A stretch of 16,354 nucleotides of DNA from Balneolales bacterium (GCA_007131535.1 SLQI01000348.1:1-16354), one strand, 5' to 3'. Positions 1 to 7,244 are shown, numbered from the stretch's first letter. Program-made: numbers and translations. The notes: a model not told the origin generated them from the sequence alone.

Positions 1-817
1 CCGAATTCGCGGATACCCCACCAGCAATCAAAACGGTTTTAACCCCGGTATTCCGGACTGCTGCCTTTACTTTAGCGACCAATACTTCAGTCACCGCATC
101 AACAATTGAAGCAGATAAATCGGCCAGATTCTCATCCGCAAAACCCTCCTTTTCATCCCGCAACCGATAAAGCACTGCCGTTTTCAAACCCGAAAAACTG
201 AAGTCGTACCCATTTTTCATCATCGCTTTCGGAAAGTCGAACCGGCGCGGGTCACCTTTAGCGGCCAGCCGGTCCATTTCCGGTCCGGCCGGATAAGGCA
301 GCCCCAGAAGTTTTCCGGTTTTATCCAGCGCTTCTCCGGCGGCATCATCCCGGGTTTTGCCGAGCAGTTCATGCTCAAATGGAGCTTTTACAATCGAAAG
401 CTGCGTATGACCACCGGAAACGACCAGGCTGATAAACGGGAACTCCGGCTGATGCTCAATAAAGTTGGCATATACATGGGCATCAATATGATTGACCCCT
501 GCCAAAGGGATGTTACGCTGCAGTGCTAAACCTTTCGCAAAGCAGAGCCCTACCAGCAAAGCACCAACCAAGCCCGGCCCCTGAGTTACCGCAATACGGT
601 CTATTTGATCTGTGGAAATCTCAGCTTCCTTCAGTGCCAGTTTTACAGTTCCGGTTATCTTCTCGTCATGTGCGCGGGATGCAATCTCGGGAACAACACC
701 ACCCCAGATCTCATGCTCCTGCTGAGAGGCAATGATATTTGATTTCAGCCCTCCTTCCGCATGGTAAACGGCGGCTGCGGTTTCATCACAAGAAGTTTCA
801 ATTCCGAGAATATGCAT
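1..817 (-). CDS. tsaD: tRNA N6-adenosine threonylcarbamoyltransferase TsaD (3' part beyond window)
   Basis: TsaD transfers the threonylcarbamoyl group from threonylcarbamoyl-AMP to A37 of ANN-decoding tRNAs (t6A), working with TsaB and TsaE in the cytoplasm. I translated the minus strand from an ATG at 817-815 (MHILGIETSCDETAAAV) and found an open frame of 272 codons running off the left edge. Family motifs are clear: the N-terminal ASKHA-fold phosphate loop (residues about 5-15), NHIDAHVYAN with metal ligands H110 and H114 (H111 and H115 in E. coli), VSGGHTQ, and the start of the C-terminal IAGGVSANS motif at the very edge. The family is usually about 335-345 residues, so roughly 65-70 are missing. 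The gene is divergent from blaI. No strong ribosome binding site is seen. The family call is essentially certain; only the 3' end is unseen. Confidence 0.97.
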   Translation of the reverse strand, partial: MHILGIETSCDETAAAVYHAEGGLKSNIIASQQEHEIWGGVVPEIASRAHDEKITGTVKLALKEAEISTDQIDRIAVTQGPGLVGALLVGLCFAKGLALQRNIPLAGVNHIDAHVYANFIEHQPEFPFISLVVSGGHTQLSIVKAPFEHELLGKTRDDAAGEALDKTGKLLGLPYPAGPEMDRLAAKGDPRRFDFPKAMMKNGYDFSFSGLKTAVLYRLRDEKEGFADENLADLSASIVDAVTEVLVAKVKAAVRNTGVKTVLIAGGVSANS

Positions 818-1157
818 AGCGGCCAATGATAAGAAATCTTCGGGATGGATACCCCCTTTATCCGTATAAAAATATTCGTTTGGTCAACGACTTGATCAAC
901 ATCTGAATATTCTAAAATTGTGCAAATACAGCCAACCTTCCCGATATCGATTTAAATGCCCCTTTCTTTAACTCTCCCCTTCTAACTCCAACCGATATCA
1001 TTGATTTTGTTTTACTCATAATTGGGTATTGGTACATCTCATTGCCCGGCAAAAACAAATAATTTTCAGTTGGTTATTGCATTTACCCGCAAAGTTTAAT
1101 TTATTGGGTAGTGCATACTAAACGTATAGTGAAGAGCTAATAAAAGGAATAAGCAAT
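818..1157. other. Divergent intergenic region between tsaD and blaI
   Basis: This 340-bp AT-rich gap should hold the tsaD promoter (leftward) and the blaI promoter (rightward). On the minus strand, about 65 bases before tsaD, there is a TTGACC that could serve as a -35 box, but no well-spaced -10 box is evident. On the plus strand the only clear structure is the near-palindrome at 1117-1130 (listed separately). I see no RNA gene or ORF of note here. Confidence 0.6.
1117..1130. promoter_or_regulatory. Candidate BlaI-type operator
   Basis: ACTAAACGTATAGT is a 14-bp palindrome with one mismatched pair (6 of 7 pairs match). It sits 27 bases before the blaI start. Known BlaI/MecI operators have ACTA and TAGT-like arms around an AT-rich core (TACTACATATGTAGTA type), so the arms match the family. 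A TATAGT hexamer lies inside it (1125-1130) and could be a -10 box, with TTGGGT at 1104 as a poor -35. Binding there would give autorepression. That the repressor binds here is inference. Confidence 0.55.
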
Positions 1158-1529
1158 ATGCGAAAATCAATCTCACCACTTGGTGACACCGAACTTGAGA
1201 TTTTACATCATGTTTGGGAACTGGGAGAAGCCACCGTTGCAGACGTACAAGAACGGATAATGCAGGATAGAAAAGTGGCTTACACGACGGTAATGACCAT
1301 CATGCGAAATCTCAATAAAAAAGGTTATCTCGATTACGACAAACGGGGAGTGACTTACCATTACCGGCCGGCGCAGTCTGCCGATAAAGTTAAGCAAAAC
1401 CTCGTATCTACTTTTCTGAATAAGGTCTTCAAGGGTAATGCAGGAGCTCTTGTTCAAAACCTGGTAGAAGCCGAAGGAATCAGTGATAAAGACCGGAAGG
1501 AGATCGAGCAAATCATCAGGAAGATGTAA
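1158..1529 (+). CDS. blaI: BlaI/MecI/CopY-family transcriptional repressor
   Basis: This 123-residue winged-helix repressor has the usual length of the BlaI/MecI family. These are cytoplasmic dimers that bind ACTA-N-TAGT-type operators until cleaved after signalling by a partner M56 membrane protease. The N-terminal wHTH spans residues about 5-70, with the recognition helix around VAYTTVMTIMRNLNKKGYL (40-58) and the wing near 59-70. The C-terminal helices (75-123) form the dimerisation region. N101-L102 falls at the same residue number as the N101-F102 cleavage site reported for staphylococcal BlaI. The ATG at 1158 is preceded by AAAAGGA, an acceptable ribosome binding site. A blaR1-like gene starts 26 bases downstream. 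Targets other than its own operon cannot be told from this window, since no beta-lactamase gene is present. Confidence 0.93.
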   Translation: MRKSISPLGDTELEILHHVWELGEATVADVQERIMQDRKVAYTTVMTIMRNLNKKGYLDYDKRGVTYHYRPAQSADKVKQNLVSTFLNKVFKGNAGALVQNLVEAEGISDKDRKEIEQIIRKM

Positions 1530-1555
1530 AACCACTAAACTCCTTTCACTTTTAT

Positions 1556-3175
1556 ATGACTTTCATCGAACAAACCGGCTACTATGGGTTGCATACATTA
1601 GCAACGCCGCTGCTTTGGTGGACACTCACCATTGCAGCGGTGTTGCTTTATTTTTATTTGTTCCCTGTTAAGAGACCCCGTATTCGGTATTATACATCTA
1701 TAGCCGTACTTCTGTCTCTGCCGGTAGGTGTCATAGTCAGCTTCATGCCATCCAGCATTTATACTACAGTTACGGCACCGGAGAACATGACCTGGATAGC
1801 TGCCCCGGAAATTACCATTACAGAGGGTACTGCCGGCACTTCCGGTATCCGCTCTTACGAGGCTCTATGGAGTGGTGTGATACTGTTTACCGCTTTGGGG
1901 TTATTTCTGATCTTTTTTTGCCGGTTTATTTTCAACCTGTGCAACCTCTCCATTCTTAAATCCACATCCACTCCGGTTTATTACCACAACTACAATCGAT
2001 TACTGTTTAAATTACAAACTGAGTTGAGCATCACCCGACCGGTACAACTGCTTCACAGTACCCGGGTTTCATCTCCGGTTTCTTTCGGATGGAAAAATCC
2101 TGTGATCATACTTCCGGCCGGCGCTGTTCAACATCCTGAATCAAATTTAAAACCGGTGTTAGTGCATGAACTTCAGCATATTAAACACTGCGACTACCTG
2201 ATCTCGCTGCTTACCGAATGCGTTACCATGTTTTTAGCGTTCCATCCGGGTACCTGGCTACTGCGCAGGCATCTTTATCGCTACCAGGAAATGCATTGTG
2301 ATGCAATGGTGCTGGGGCACCGCCCATGCAACCCTGCCGACTATGCCCGTACCCTGTTGGATTATTGCACCGCTTCGACTGTTGCAAAAAATCATCCGGC
2401 ATGTACGATTTCCCGTTCCGGTTCACAAATACGCGAGCGTATCCTTATGATGAACCGCTACCCCCGTGAAGAACAAACGTATAATTCCAGTTACAGCTTC
2501 TGGGTACCTTTTTTGGGAGTCGGATTCTTTTTAACCGCTACAACCATTACCTCCTGTGATCTGACTACAGGACAGGGCGAGAATAACAACCCGGCATTTG
2601 CCAACGAATCTTTCGACAGTGAGCCTGCTTTGAAGGAAGGCGTAAATAGTATTCTTGCCGATTTACAGGTTGCGGAAGACGAAATTGATAATGACCAGAT
2701 CAAAGTGGATGTTGCCGTCGGCGCCGACGGATCGGTTGAAGATATTCGAGTCGAGAAGAGCATGGGTGAGACTTTTGATCGTGCTTTTACCGACGCGATT
2801 GAACAAGCCGATTGGATGCCGGCTGAAAACAGCGGAGAACCGGTGGCAGGTCACACTACGATCGGGTTTAACTTTTCACGTGAAGAACAACACCAGGAGC
2901 CGGAACCCGAAGGCGGTATTGAGGCTATTTACCAAAATCTGGAGTATCCTGAATCGGCTCGTCGAACCGGAATCGAAGGGGTAGCTATAGTTGGTTTTAC
3001 AGTTGACGAACAGGGCGAGTTGGATGATTTTCAGATTCTTCGGGATATCGGTGGTGAAACCGGTGAAGCCGTCATTGAGGCTATTCAATCAGTAAATTGG
3101 AATCCCGGTTATAAAGACGGGCAGCCAAGTGAGTTCTCCTTTCAGGTGCCCATTCGCTTCCAGCTGAATGAGTAA
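1556..3175 (+). CDS. BlaR1-like M56 membrane metallopeptidase with two TonB-type C-terminal domains
   Basis: Partner of the preceding repressor and likely cotranscribed. The N-terminal half is an M56 peptidase. It has hydrophobic segments at about residues 15-36, 45-63 and 105-128, and the zinc site HELQH (204-208). A membrane-associated segment follows at about 213-235. EMHCD supplies the third ligand E245, and a last transmembrane helix lies at about 322-338. In BlaR1 the region after this helix is a penicillin-binding sensor. Here it is replaced by two TonB C-terminal-like repeats. The first (about 362-442) is degenerate. The second (about 455-539) is more typical, with YPESARRTGIEGVAIVGF near its start. 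At 539 residues it is in the usual range for M56-TonB proteins. The ATG at 1556 lacks a Shine-Dalgarno sequence. Role: probably senses an envelope signal and triggers repressor cleavage. The ligand is unknown. Confidence 0.88.
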   Translation: MTFIEQTGYYGLHTLATPLLWWTLTIAAVLLYFYLFPVKRPRIRYYTSIAVLLSLPVGVIVSFMPSSIYTTVTAPENMTWIAAPEITITEGTAGTSGIRSYEALWSGVILFTALGLFLIFFCRFIFNLCNLSILKSTSTPVYYHNYNRLLFKLQTELSITRPVQLLHSTRVSSPVSFGWKNPVIILPAGAVQHPESNLKPVLVHELQHIKHCDYLISLLTECVTMFLAFHPGTWLLRRHLYRYQEMHCDAMVLGHRPCNPADYARTLLDYCTASTVAKNHPACTISRSGSQIRERILMMNRYPREEQTYNSSYSFWVPFLGVGFFLTATTITSCDLTTGQGENNNPAFANESFDSEPALKEGVNSILADLQVAEDEIDNDQIKVDVAVGADGSVEDIRVEKSMGETFDRAFTDAIEQADWMPAENSGEPVAGHTTIGFNFSREEQHQEPEPEGGIEAIYQNLEYPESARRTGIEGVAIVGFTVDEQGELDDFQILRDIGGETGEAVIEAIQSVNWNPGYKDGQPSEFSFQVPIRFQLNE

Positions 3176-3197
3176 ATCAGAGACTCATTGAGTTTTC
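3167..3197 (+). terminator. Possible terminator of the blaI-blaR1 operon
   Basis: AATGAGT (3167-3173) pairs perfectly with ACTCATT (3183-3189) across a 9-base loop, and a short TTTT lies a few bases downstream. The stem overlaps the blaR1 stop codon. A 7-bp AT-rich stem with a weak T-tract is marginal for intrinsic termination. Confidence 0.35.
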
Positions 3198-3224
3198 GAA
3201 CGGGGGATCTCTCAGATAGCAGGG

Positions 3225-3370
3225 TTAATTAGTGCCTGTAAGTAAACGTCAGGATCAAGGTGCGCGAAGCTCCCAAAAAGCGCAGTGTACAACCCGTACA
3301 TGAGTATTTTTTAGGGACGAGCGGAACGAAGATATGAAGATATAGACGGTTTCTTACAGACACTAATTAA
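3225..3370. repeat. MITE-like palindromic element with 26-bp terminal inverted repeats
   Basis: A 146-bp noncoding unit. Its left end (3225-3250) begins TTAATTAGTGCCTGTAAG. Its right end (3345-3370) is the inverted counterpart, reading TTAATTAGTGTCTGTAAG on the minus strand. The arms match at 23 of 26 positions. Inside there is further partial symmetry: GCTCCCAAAAA near 3269 against TTTTTTAGGGACGAGC near 3306, and GTAC at 3287 and 3296. The whole unit could therefore fold into one long interrupted hairpin. It has no coding capacity and sits between two operons. The form is that of a miniature inverted-repeat element or a large intergenic palindromic repeat. A related transposase is not in the window, and no second copy was seen here. 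Confidence 0.75.
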
Positions 3371-3388
3371 GAGATCATCACTCTGCTG

Positions 3389-3417
3389 TTGACTTTGTTG
3401 CATTCAATTGCTATTAA
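3389..3417 (+). promoter_or_regulatory. Sigma-70-like promoter for pcs
   Basis: TTGACT (3389-3394), a 17-base spacer and TATTAA (3412-3417) form a good housekeeping-type promoter starting 19 bases after the MITE-like element. Initiation would fall near 3424, upstream of the ATG at 3462 but downstream of the alternative in-frame TTG at 3408. It therefore also supports the ATG as the pcs start. Confidence 0.6.
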
Positions 3418-3461
3418 GCGACTTGCAACGACCACTTCGTACATCCGACTATCGGCTTCTG

Positions 3462-4172
3462 ATGACACCCAAATCCGAACCATCCCGGAAGAGCATTATT
3501 GCAGCATGGGCTATACACGTTTTTACAGCAACCGGTATCCTGTTCGCCTTTTTATCCCTGGCCGCAATGTGGGATGGCCGGGCTGATTATGCCCTTTGGT
3601 GGCTCGCAGCCGCTGTTATAGTAGACTCCGCCGACGGAACACTCGCCCGAGCATTCCGGGTTACTGAAAACACCCCGTTTATGGACGGGGCCTTACTCGA
3701 TAACATCATCGACTATATCACCTGGACGCTGCTCCCTTTGTTTTGGGCTCATTTATTTCTGGACGTGCATATCGCAGTTTGCATTTTTGCAGCCATGGCA
3801 AGCAGTCTCGGTTTCAGCCGCACCGATGCCAAAACAGATGATTTGTACTTCCTGGGATTCCCTTCTTATTGGAACTTCATTGTCCTTTATCTTTATGTGT
3901 TTGATCTTTCCCCGGACTGGTCATCGGCTATATTAATTTTTCTCGGGATTATGGTATTCATTCCTCTGAAATGGATCTACCCCTCCCGTACCCAGGTGCT
4001 TATGAAAACCACTTTAGTGCTTTCGGGCATTTACATCATTTTTATCATTTATATGTTAATCTATCTTGATGATACACCGCTGTGGGTGGCATCATTTTCG
4101 TTATTCTATCCGATCTACTACATTGCAGCATCAATATATTACGGAAACTTGCCCAGTAACGGCCGGACCTAA
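3462..4172 (+). CDS. pcs: Phosphatidylcholine synthase (CDP-alcohol phosphatidyltransferase family)
   Basis: Pcs condenses CDP-diacylglycerol with choline to make phosphatidylcholine and CMP at the inner membrane, using a divalent metal. The signature here is D55-x2-D58-G59-x2-A62-R63, then twelve residues, then G76-x3-D80-x3-D84. The 12-residue spacing separates Pcs from most CDP-alcohol phosphatidyltransferases, which have 8 or 9. The surrounding sequence FMDGALLDNIIDY is also Pcs-like. The rest is strongly hydrophobic, with about six to eight membrane helices. I chose the ATG at 3462 (236 residues). The frame stays open to a TTG at 3408, but that lies at or before the expected transcription start and adds an unlikely leader. 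Downstream, pspC starts 32 bases later. Choline must be imported or supplied by other genes not seen here. Confidence 0.88.
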   Translation: MTPKSEPSRKSIIAAWAIHVFTATGILFAFLSLAAMWDGRADYALWWLAAAVIVDSADGTLARAFRVTENTPFMDGALLDNIIDYITWTLLPLFWAHLFLDVHIAVCIFAAMASSLGFSRTDAKTDDLYFLGFPSYWNFIVLYLYVFDLSPDWSSAILIFLGIMVFIPLKWIYPSRTQVLMKTTLVLSGIYIIFIIYMLIYLDDTPLWVASFSLFYPIYYIAASIYYGNLPSNGRT

Positions 4173-4204
4173 GTCCGATACTTCGATGCACTCCAGGTTA
4201 TCCT

Positions 4205-4414
4205 ATGATTACATATCTTGTTCGAAATAAAGAAAATGCCCTATTCCTTGGGGTTTGTAGCGGACTGGCCGACTTTTTGAAATGGAAAACCCGAACTGTA
4301 AGAATACTATTCTTAATCAGTTTAGTATTCGGAGCAGGCACTCCTGTATTTCTGTACTTTTTTTGTGCCATCATTATGATTCTGAATGAAGGCAAAACCA
4401 ATAGGGATGAATAA
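4205..4414 (+). CDS. PspC-domain small membrane protein
   Basis: A 69-residue protein consisting of a single PspC domain. It has a short basic N-terminus, the conserved LGVCSGLADF-type motif (residues about 15-24), then the TRTVRILFLISLVFG segment leading into a hydrophobic helix (about 31-61), and a polar tail. PspC domains act in the inner membrane in phage-shock or envelope-stress responses; stand-alone mini-PspC proteins of this size are common. The ATG at 4205 has no Shine-Dalgarno sequence, but the pcs stop is only 32 bases upstream. Its stop overlaps the next start (TAATG at 4412-4416), so the next gene is probably translationally coupled. No pspA or pspB homologue is in the window. 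Confidence 0.85.
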   Translation: MITYLVRNKENALFLGVCSGLADFLKWKTRTVRILFLISLVFGAGTPVFLYFFCAIIMILNEGKTNRDE

Positions 4415-5262
4415 TGCGTATCGGGATCATCGCGCCGTCTGACCTCCAGTCTTTCTGGGAGCAGCATCTGCGTACATTCCAAAGTGTGCGCGAGGTGGTT
4501 ATGGTTACCAAGACCGATGCCCTGCCCGATGTTGATGCCTGTCTCTTTGGTGCCTCAACCGATAATCCTGTTGAAGAAGCGCTCAGCCTGCTCAAACACT
4601 CCATCCACCTGATGTGGCTATTACCGTTACCCGGTTCGGTTAATATCGCCAACCGATTTATTAAGGTAGCCGAAGAAAGCGGAGCTGTAGCACAATTTAT
4701 CTGCTGGTCGGTCCATACACCGGCGCTACAAAAAATGATGCAGTTGATTGCCCACCCTCAGAGAATACTGATCCGCCGGAATCTGCCGCACCAGGAATTT
4801 ATCAAAAGCCGGATATCTCCCGGACAGCTTAATCAAGAAGAAATAGCCTACTGTTGTTACTGGGTTAACCATTCGCTGTACGATGTCCATATTGCCAGAA
4901 TGCCGGATACGCAGGATCATTCAGCCATTTCTATGACTGATATCCTCTTCGCTAACGGAACCCGTTGTTCTATCCATGTGGATACGGTAGCTAAAAATCA
5001 TGAACATATCCGCTGCATTTCCAATACCGGGCTGTTGCTTCGCCATGATGTTACAGAAAATAAAGTTGTCAGAATTGATGCCGGGCATGATCGCGATATC
5101 CGCATCATACCGGAAACTTTGCCGGAAACACCACCGGCACGTCATGCTTTAACCACATTTTTTCGTTCTATTTCCCGCCCGTCTTTCCGAATTTTTGATC
5201 CTCATGAATTAAAACGATATTGCCGGGTAACAGAGGCACTTCAACGAAAAAGCACTCGTTAA
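4414..5262 (+). CDS. Degenerate Gfo/Idh/MocA-like protein
   Basis: A 282-residue protein I place, with moderate confidence, in the Gfo/Idh/MocA oxidoreductase fold. The N-terminal part (1-120) looks like a Rossmann domain: a first strand MRIGIIAP, then DACLFGASTDNPVEEALSLL. The C-terminal part resembles the family's alpha/beta domain, with a strand pair around FANGTRCSIHVDTVAKN (about 178-194), LLLRHDVTENKVVRID, and a closing helix with FDPHELKRYCRVTEAL. Two expected features are missing. The GxGxxG dinucleotide loop is not visible after the first strand, and the EKP-type catalytic motif is replaced around PLPGSVNIAN. The protein may thus be non-catalytic or use another ligand. It overlaps pspC by one base and is followed 37 bases later by the FKBP gene, so it belongs to this envelope-related cluster. 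Function unknown. Confidence 0.7.
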   Translation: MRIGIIAPSDLQSFWEQHLRTFQSVREVVMVTKTDALPDVDACLFGASTDNPVEEALSLLKHSIHLMWLLPLPGSVNIANRFIKVAEESGAVAQFICWSVHTPALQKMMQLIAHPQRILIRRNLPHQEFIKSRISPGQLNQEEIAYCCYWVNHSLYDVHIARMPDTQDHSAISMTDILFANGTRCSIHVDTVAKNHEHIRCISNTGLLLRHDVTENKVVRIDAGHDRDIRIIPETLPETPPARHALTTFFRSISRPSFRIFDPHELKRYCRVTEALQRKSTR

Positions 5263-5299
5263 CTATCTTAATTTTATCCACTAACCACCACCCATAAAT

Positions 5300-6097
5300 A
5301 TGATGCGAAATCTCATACTGCTAACTGTTATAGCACTCGTTTTCTGGTCCTGTGCCGAACAGGATACCGGGGTAAGCCAGGAGTTACTTGATGCCGGTCT
5401 TCAGGTGGAAGATACCGAAGTCGGTAGTGGCGAACCCGCTCAGCGAAATGATATCCTGACGATCCATTTTACCGGATATCTTTCCAATGGTGAAGTATTT
5501 GAGTCGACTTACGATTACGACAATCCGATTGAAGTTCTGGTTGGTGCCGGACAGTTACCAATCCGGGGATGGGATGAAGGCATGCTCGGAATGCGAAAAG
5601 GAGGAAAGCGAACCCTCACTATTCCCTCTGAACTTGCCGCCGGCGAACAAGGCATGGGAGATTTTATCCCCCCCAATGAAGATCTGACCATGGAAGTCGA
5701 ACTAATTGATATTTCCACACCACCGGAGCAATGGGAGTATCCTGAAGACGAGCTGGAAACTACCGAATCCGGCCTTCAATACTACATCCATGAGGAAGGC
5801 AGCGGGGATCCTCCTGCTGAAGGTGATCTGGTTACGGTACATTACACCGGCTTTCTTCAGGAAGATGGCACCTATTTCGACAGTTCCGTAATGCGGGATG
5901 ATCCTTTTCAGTTTGAAGTAGGTACCGGCCAGGTAATCCAGGGATGGGACGAAGGTGTTTTGATGATGAAAGAAGGTGAACGCCGAACATTAGTCATACC
6001 GCCCGAACTCGGATACGGGGCATCCGGCGCCGGACAGGCTATACCACCAAACGCCACGCTGGTCTTCGATATTGAAATGATCAGCATCGGCGAATAA
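5300..6097 (+). CDS. Tandem-domain FKBP-type peptidyl-prolyl cis-trans isomerase, probable lipoprotein
   Basis: A 265-residue prolyl isomerase. The N-terminus (MMRNLILLTVIALVFWSC) is a signal peptide with a lipobox-like end, C18 being the likely lipidated residue, so it should act at the cell envelope. Two FKBP domains follow, at about residues 31-140 and 155-264. The second is canonical: VTVHYTGFL, FDSS, GQVIQGWDEG, LVIPPELGYGASGAGQAIPP. The first keeps LTIHFTGYL and IRGWDEG but lacks the aromatic YGASG segment (SELAAGEQGMGDFIPP instead). It is therefore probably weak or inactive and may serve as a binding domain. A second ATG directly follows the first (5303). The gene is the last of the pcs-pspC cluster, 37 bases after its neighbour, and ends at a strong hairpin. 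Likely role: folding of secreted proteins. Confidence 0.93.
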   Translation: MMRNLILLTVIALVFWSCAEQDTGVSQELLDAGLQVEDTEVGSGEPAQRNDILTIHFTGYLSNGEVFESTYDYDNPIEVLVGAGQLPIRGWDEGMLGMRKGGKRTLTIPSELAAGEQGMGDFIPPNEDLTMEVELIDISTPPEQWEYPEDELETTESGLQYYIHEEGSGDPPAEGDLVTVHYTGFLQEDGTYFDSSVMRDDPFQFEVGTGQVIQGWDEGVLMMKEGERRTLVIPPELGYGASGAGQAIPPNATLVFDIEMISIGE

Positions 6098-6119
6098 GCT
6101 CCGATTTAAGAATAATCCC

Positions 6120-6152
6120 CCGGATGCCGTTTCTGATAATAACGGCATCCGG
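6120..6152 (+). terminator. Transcription terminator after the FKBP gene
   Basis: CCGGATGCCGTT (6120-6131) pairs perfectly with AACGGCATCCGG (6141-6152) across a 9-base loop, 23 bases after the FKBP stop. The downstream sequence CTTTGCTCCTCTG is only moderately T-rich, so termination may rely on the very stable stem. Confidence 0.75.
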
Positions 6153-6192
6153 CTTTGCTCCTCTGTTTATTTCGGTGATTAATTTGGTTAAG

Positions 6193-6220
6193 TTGGAATT
6201 AATCCCGTAACCCATATTAA
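6193..6220 (+). promoter_or_regulatory. Candidate promoter for the PhzF-family gene
   Basis: TTGGAA (6193-6198), a 16-base spacer and TATTAA (6215-6220) lie just before the start at 6245. The -10 hexamer is identical to that of the candidate pcs promoter. The upstream terminator makes an independent promoter necessary here. The match is reasonable but unproven. Confidence 0.4.
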
Positions 6221-6244
6221 CCTTTACCCCTCATTTACAAACTT

Positions 6245-7174
6245 ATGCAATCTGTTCGCATCAAACAGGTCGACGCCTTCACCCGGAAGCCGTTTACCGG
6301 TAACCCAGCCGGTGTCGTATTGGATTCTGACTCTCTTCATACTTCCGATATGCAAAAGATCGCCAATGAAATGAACTTATCGGAAACCACATTTGTCACC
6401 AAACCGGAGTCGGATAAATGTGATCTGCGCCTGCGCTGGTTTACCCCCCAACAGGAAGTGGATCTTTGCGGACATGCCACCATTGCTACATTCCATGCCA
6501 TGGCGGAAGAGGGGCAATTCGGTCTTCAGGTGGATGAGCCTCAGACTTTTCTCATTGAAACCAAATCCGGCCACCTGACAGTTGATGTAGAATGGAAAGA
6601 TTTCACTCCCTATATCAAATTCAGTCTCCCTATTCCACAGTTTTTCCCGTTTCCGGATGATATTTCATTTCTTTGCGGTGCGCTTGGCCTATCCGAGATT
6701 GAATTGAGCCAAAAAGTTAAACCGCAGATTACCGCGCAGGGATACTGCTACGTACCTTTGAAAAATTATGATAGTCTTAAAACCCTGGAACCTAACTATT
6801 CACTGCTTCGGAAACTCAACGACCGGCACGACCTCAACGGGTTTGCCGTTGTAACCACCGATTCCGGAGACCGGGACCACGACTGGCACATGCGTTTTTT
6901 CGCTCCCTCTCTTGGGGTTGATGAGGATCCGGTAACAGGTTCAGCCAACGGACCCATGGCGGCTTTCCTTTATCAGAATGGCTTTCTGGATCCCAATAAA
7001 TCGTACTTCACCTTCAAAGCTGCTCAGGGGCGCTTTTTGAACCGTCCCGGAGTCGTATTTGTCAACATGAGCGTTGCCAACGGTGAGGTTACCGAGCTGC
7101 AAATAGCCGGGCAGGCGATTACGGTCATGGAGGGGACTATCTTTTCCAGAAAAAATGTACCCGAAAGATTTTAA
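6245..7174 (+). CDS. PhzF-family isomerase/epimerase
   Basis: A 309-residue protein of the PhzF superfamily, which shares the two-domain hotdog-like fold of diaminopimelate epimerase. It begins VRIKQVDAFTRKPFTGNPAGVV. NLSETTFV contains E47, the equivalent of PhzF's catalytic glutamate. DLCGHATIA spans D73 to A81, and the second-domain motif DPVTGSANGPMAAFL begins at D228. All the usual catalytic and binding motifs are present, so an active isomerase is expected. The family includes the phenazine enzyme PhzF, but no other phenazine genes are here, so the substrate is unknown and a phenazine role is unlikely. It is a single-gene unit: a promoter candidate precedes it, a terminator lies upstream and a long gene-free stretch lies downstream. 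There is no Shine-Dalgarno sequence at the ATG. Confidence 0.93.
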   Translation: MQSVRIKQVDAFTRKPFTGNPAGVVLDSDSLHTSDMQKIANEMNLSETTFVTKPESDKCDLRLRWFTPQQEVDLCGHATIATFHAMAEEGQFGLQVDEPQTFLIETKSGHLTVDVEWKDFTPYIKFSLPIPQFFPFPDDISFLCGALGLSEIELSQKVKPQITAQGYCYVPLKNYDSLKTLEPNYSLLRKLNDRHDLNGFAVVTTDSGDRDHDWHMRFFAPSLGVDEDPVTGSANGPMAAFLYQNGFLDPNKSYFTFKAAQGRFLNRPGVVFVNMSVANGEVTELQIAGQAITVMEGTIFSRKNVPERF

Positions 7175-7244
7175 AAGGAGAATTCGAGTGGGATAAGTTC
7201 TCGTTTGGCTATCAATTAAACTCTCCTGCATTCAGACTTCAATT

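Noticed and set aside
523..735. Plus-strand open frame of 70 codons
   Set aside because: Antisense to tsaD, which has clear motifs in the opposite frame.
1203..1535. Minus-strand open frame of 110 codons
   Set aside because: Antisense shadow of blaI; no recognisable domain.
1158..3175. Beta-lactam resistance island
   Set aside because: No beta-lactamase or PBP2a gene is near, and the membrane protease lacks the penicillin-binding sensor; BlaI-like pairs of this type have wider roles.
3408..3461. TTG start adding 18 residues to Pcs
   Set aside because: It overlaps the candidate promoter's -10 region and would lie before the predicted transcription start; the added residues are not typical of the family.
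6245..7174. Phenazine biosynthesis locus
   Set aside because: Only the PhzF-family gene is present, and the family is widespread in organisms that make no phenazine.
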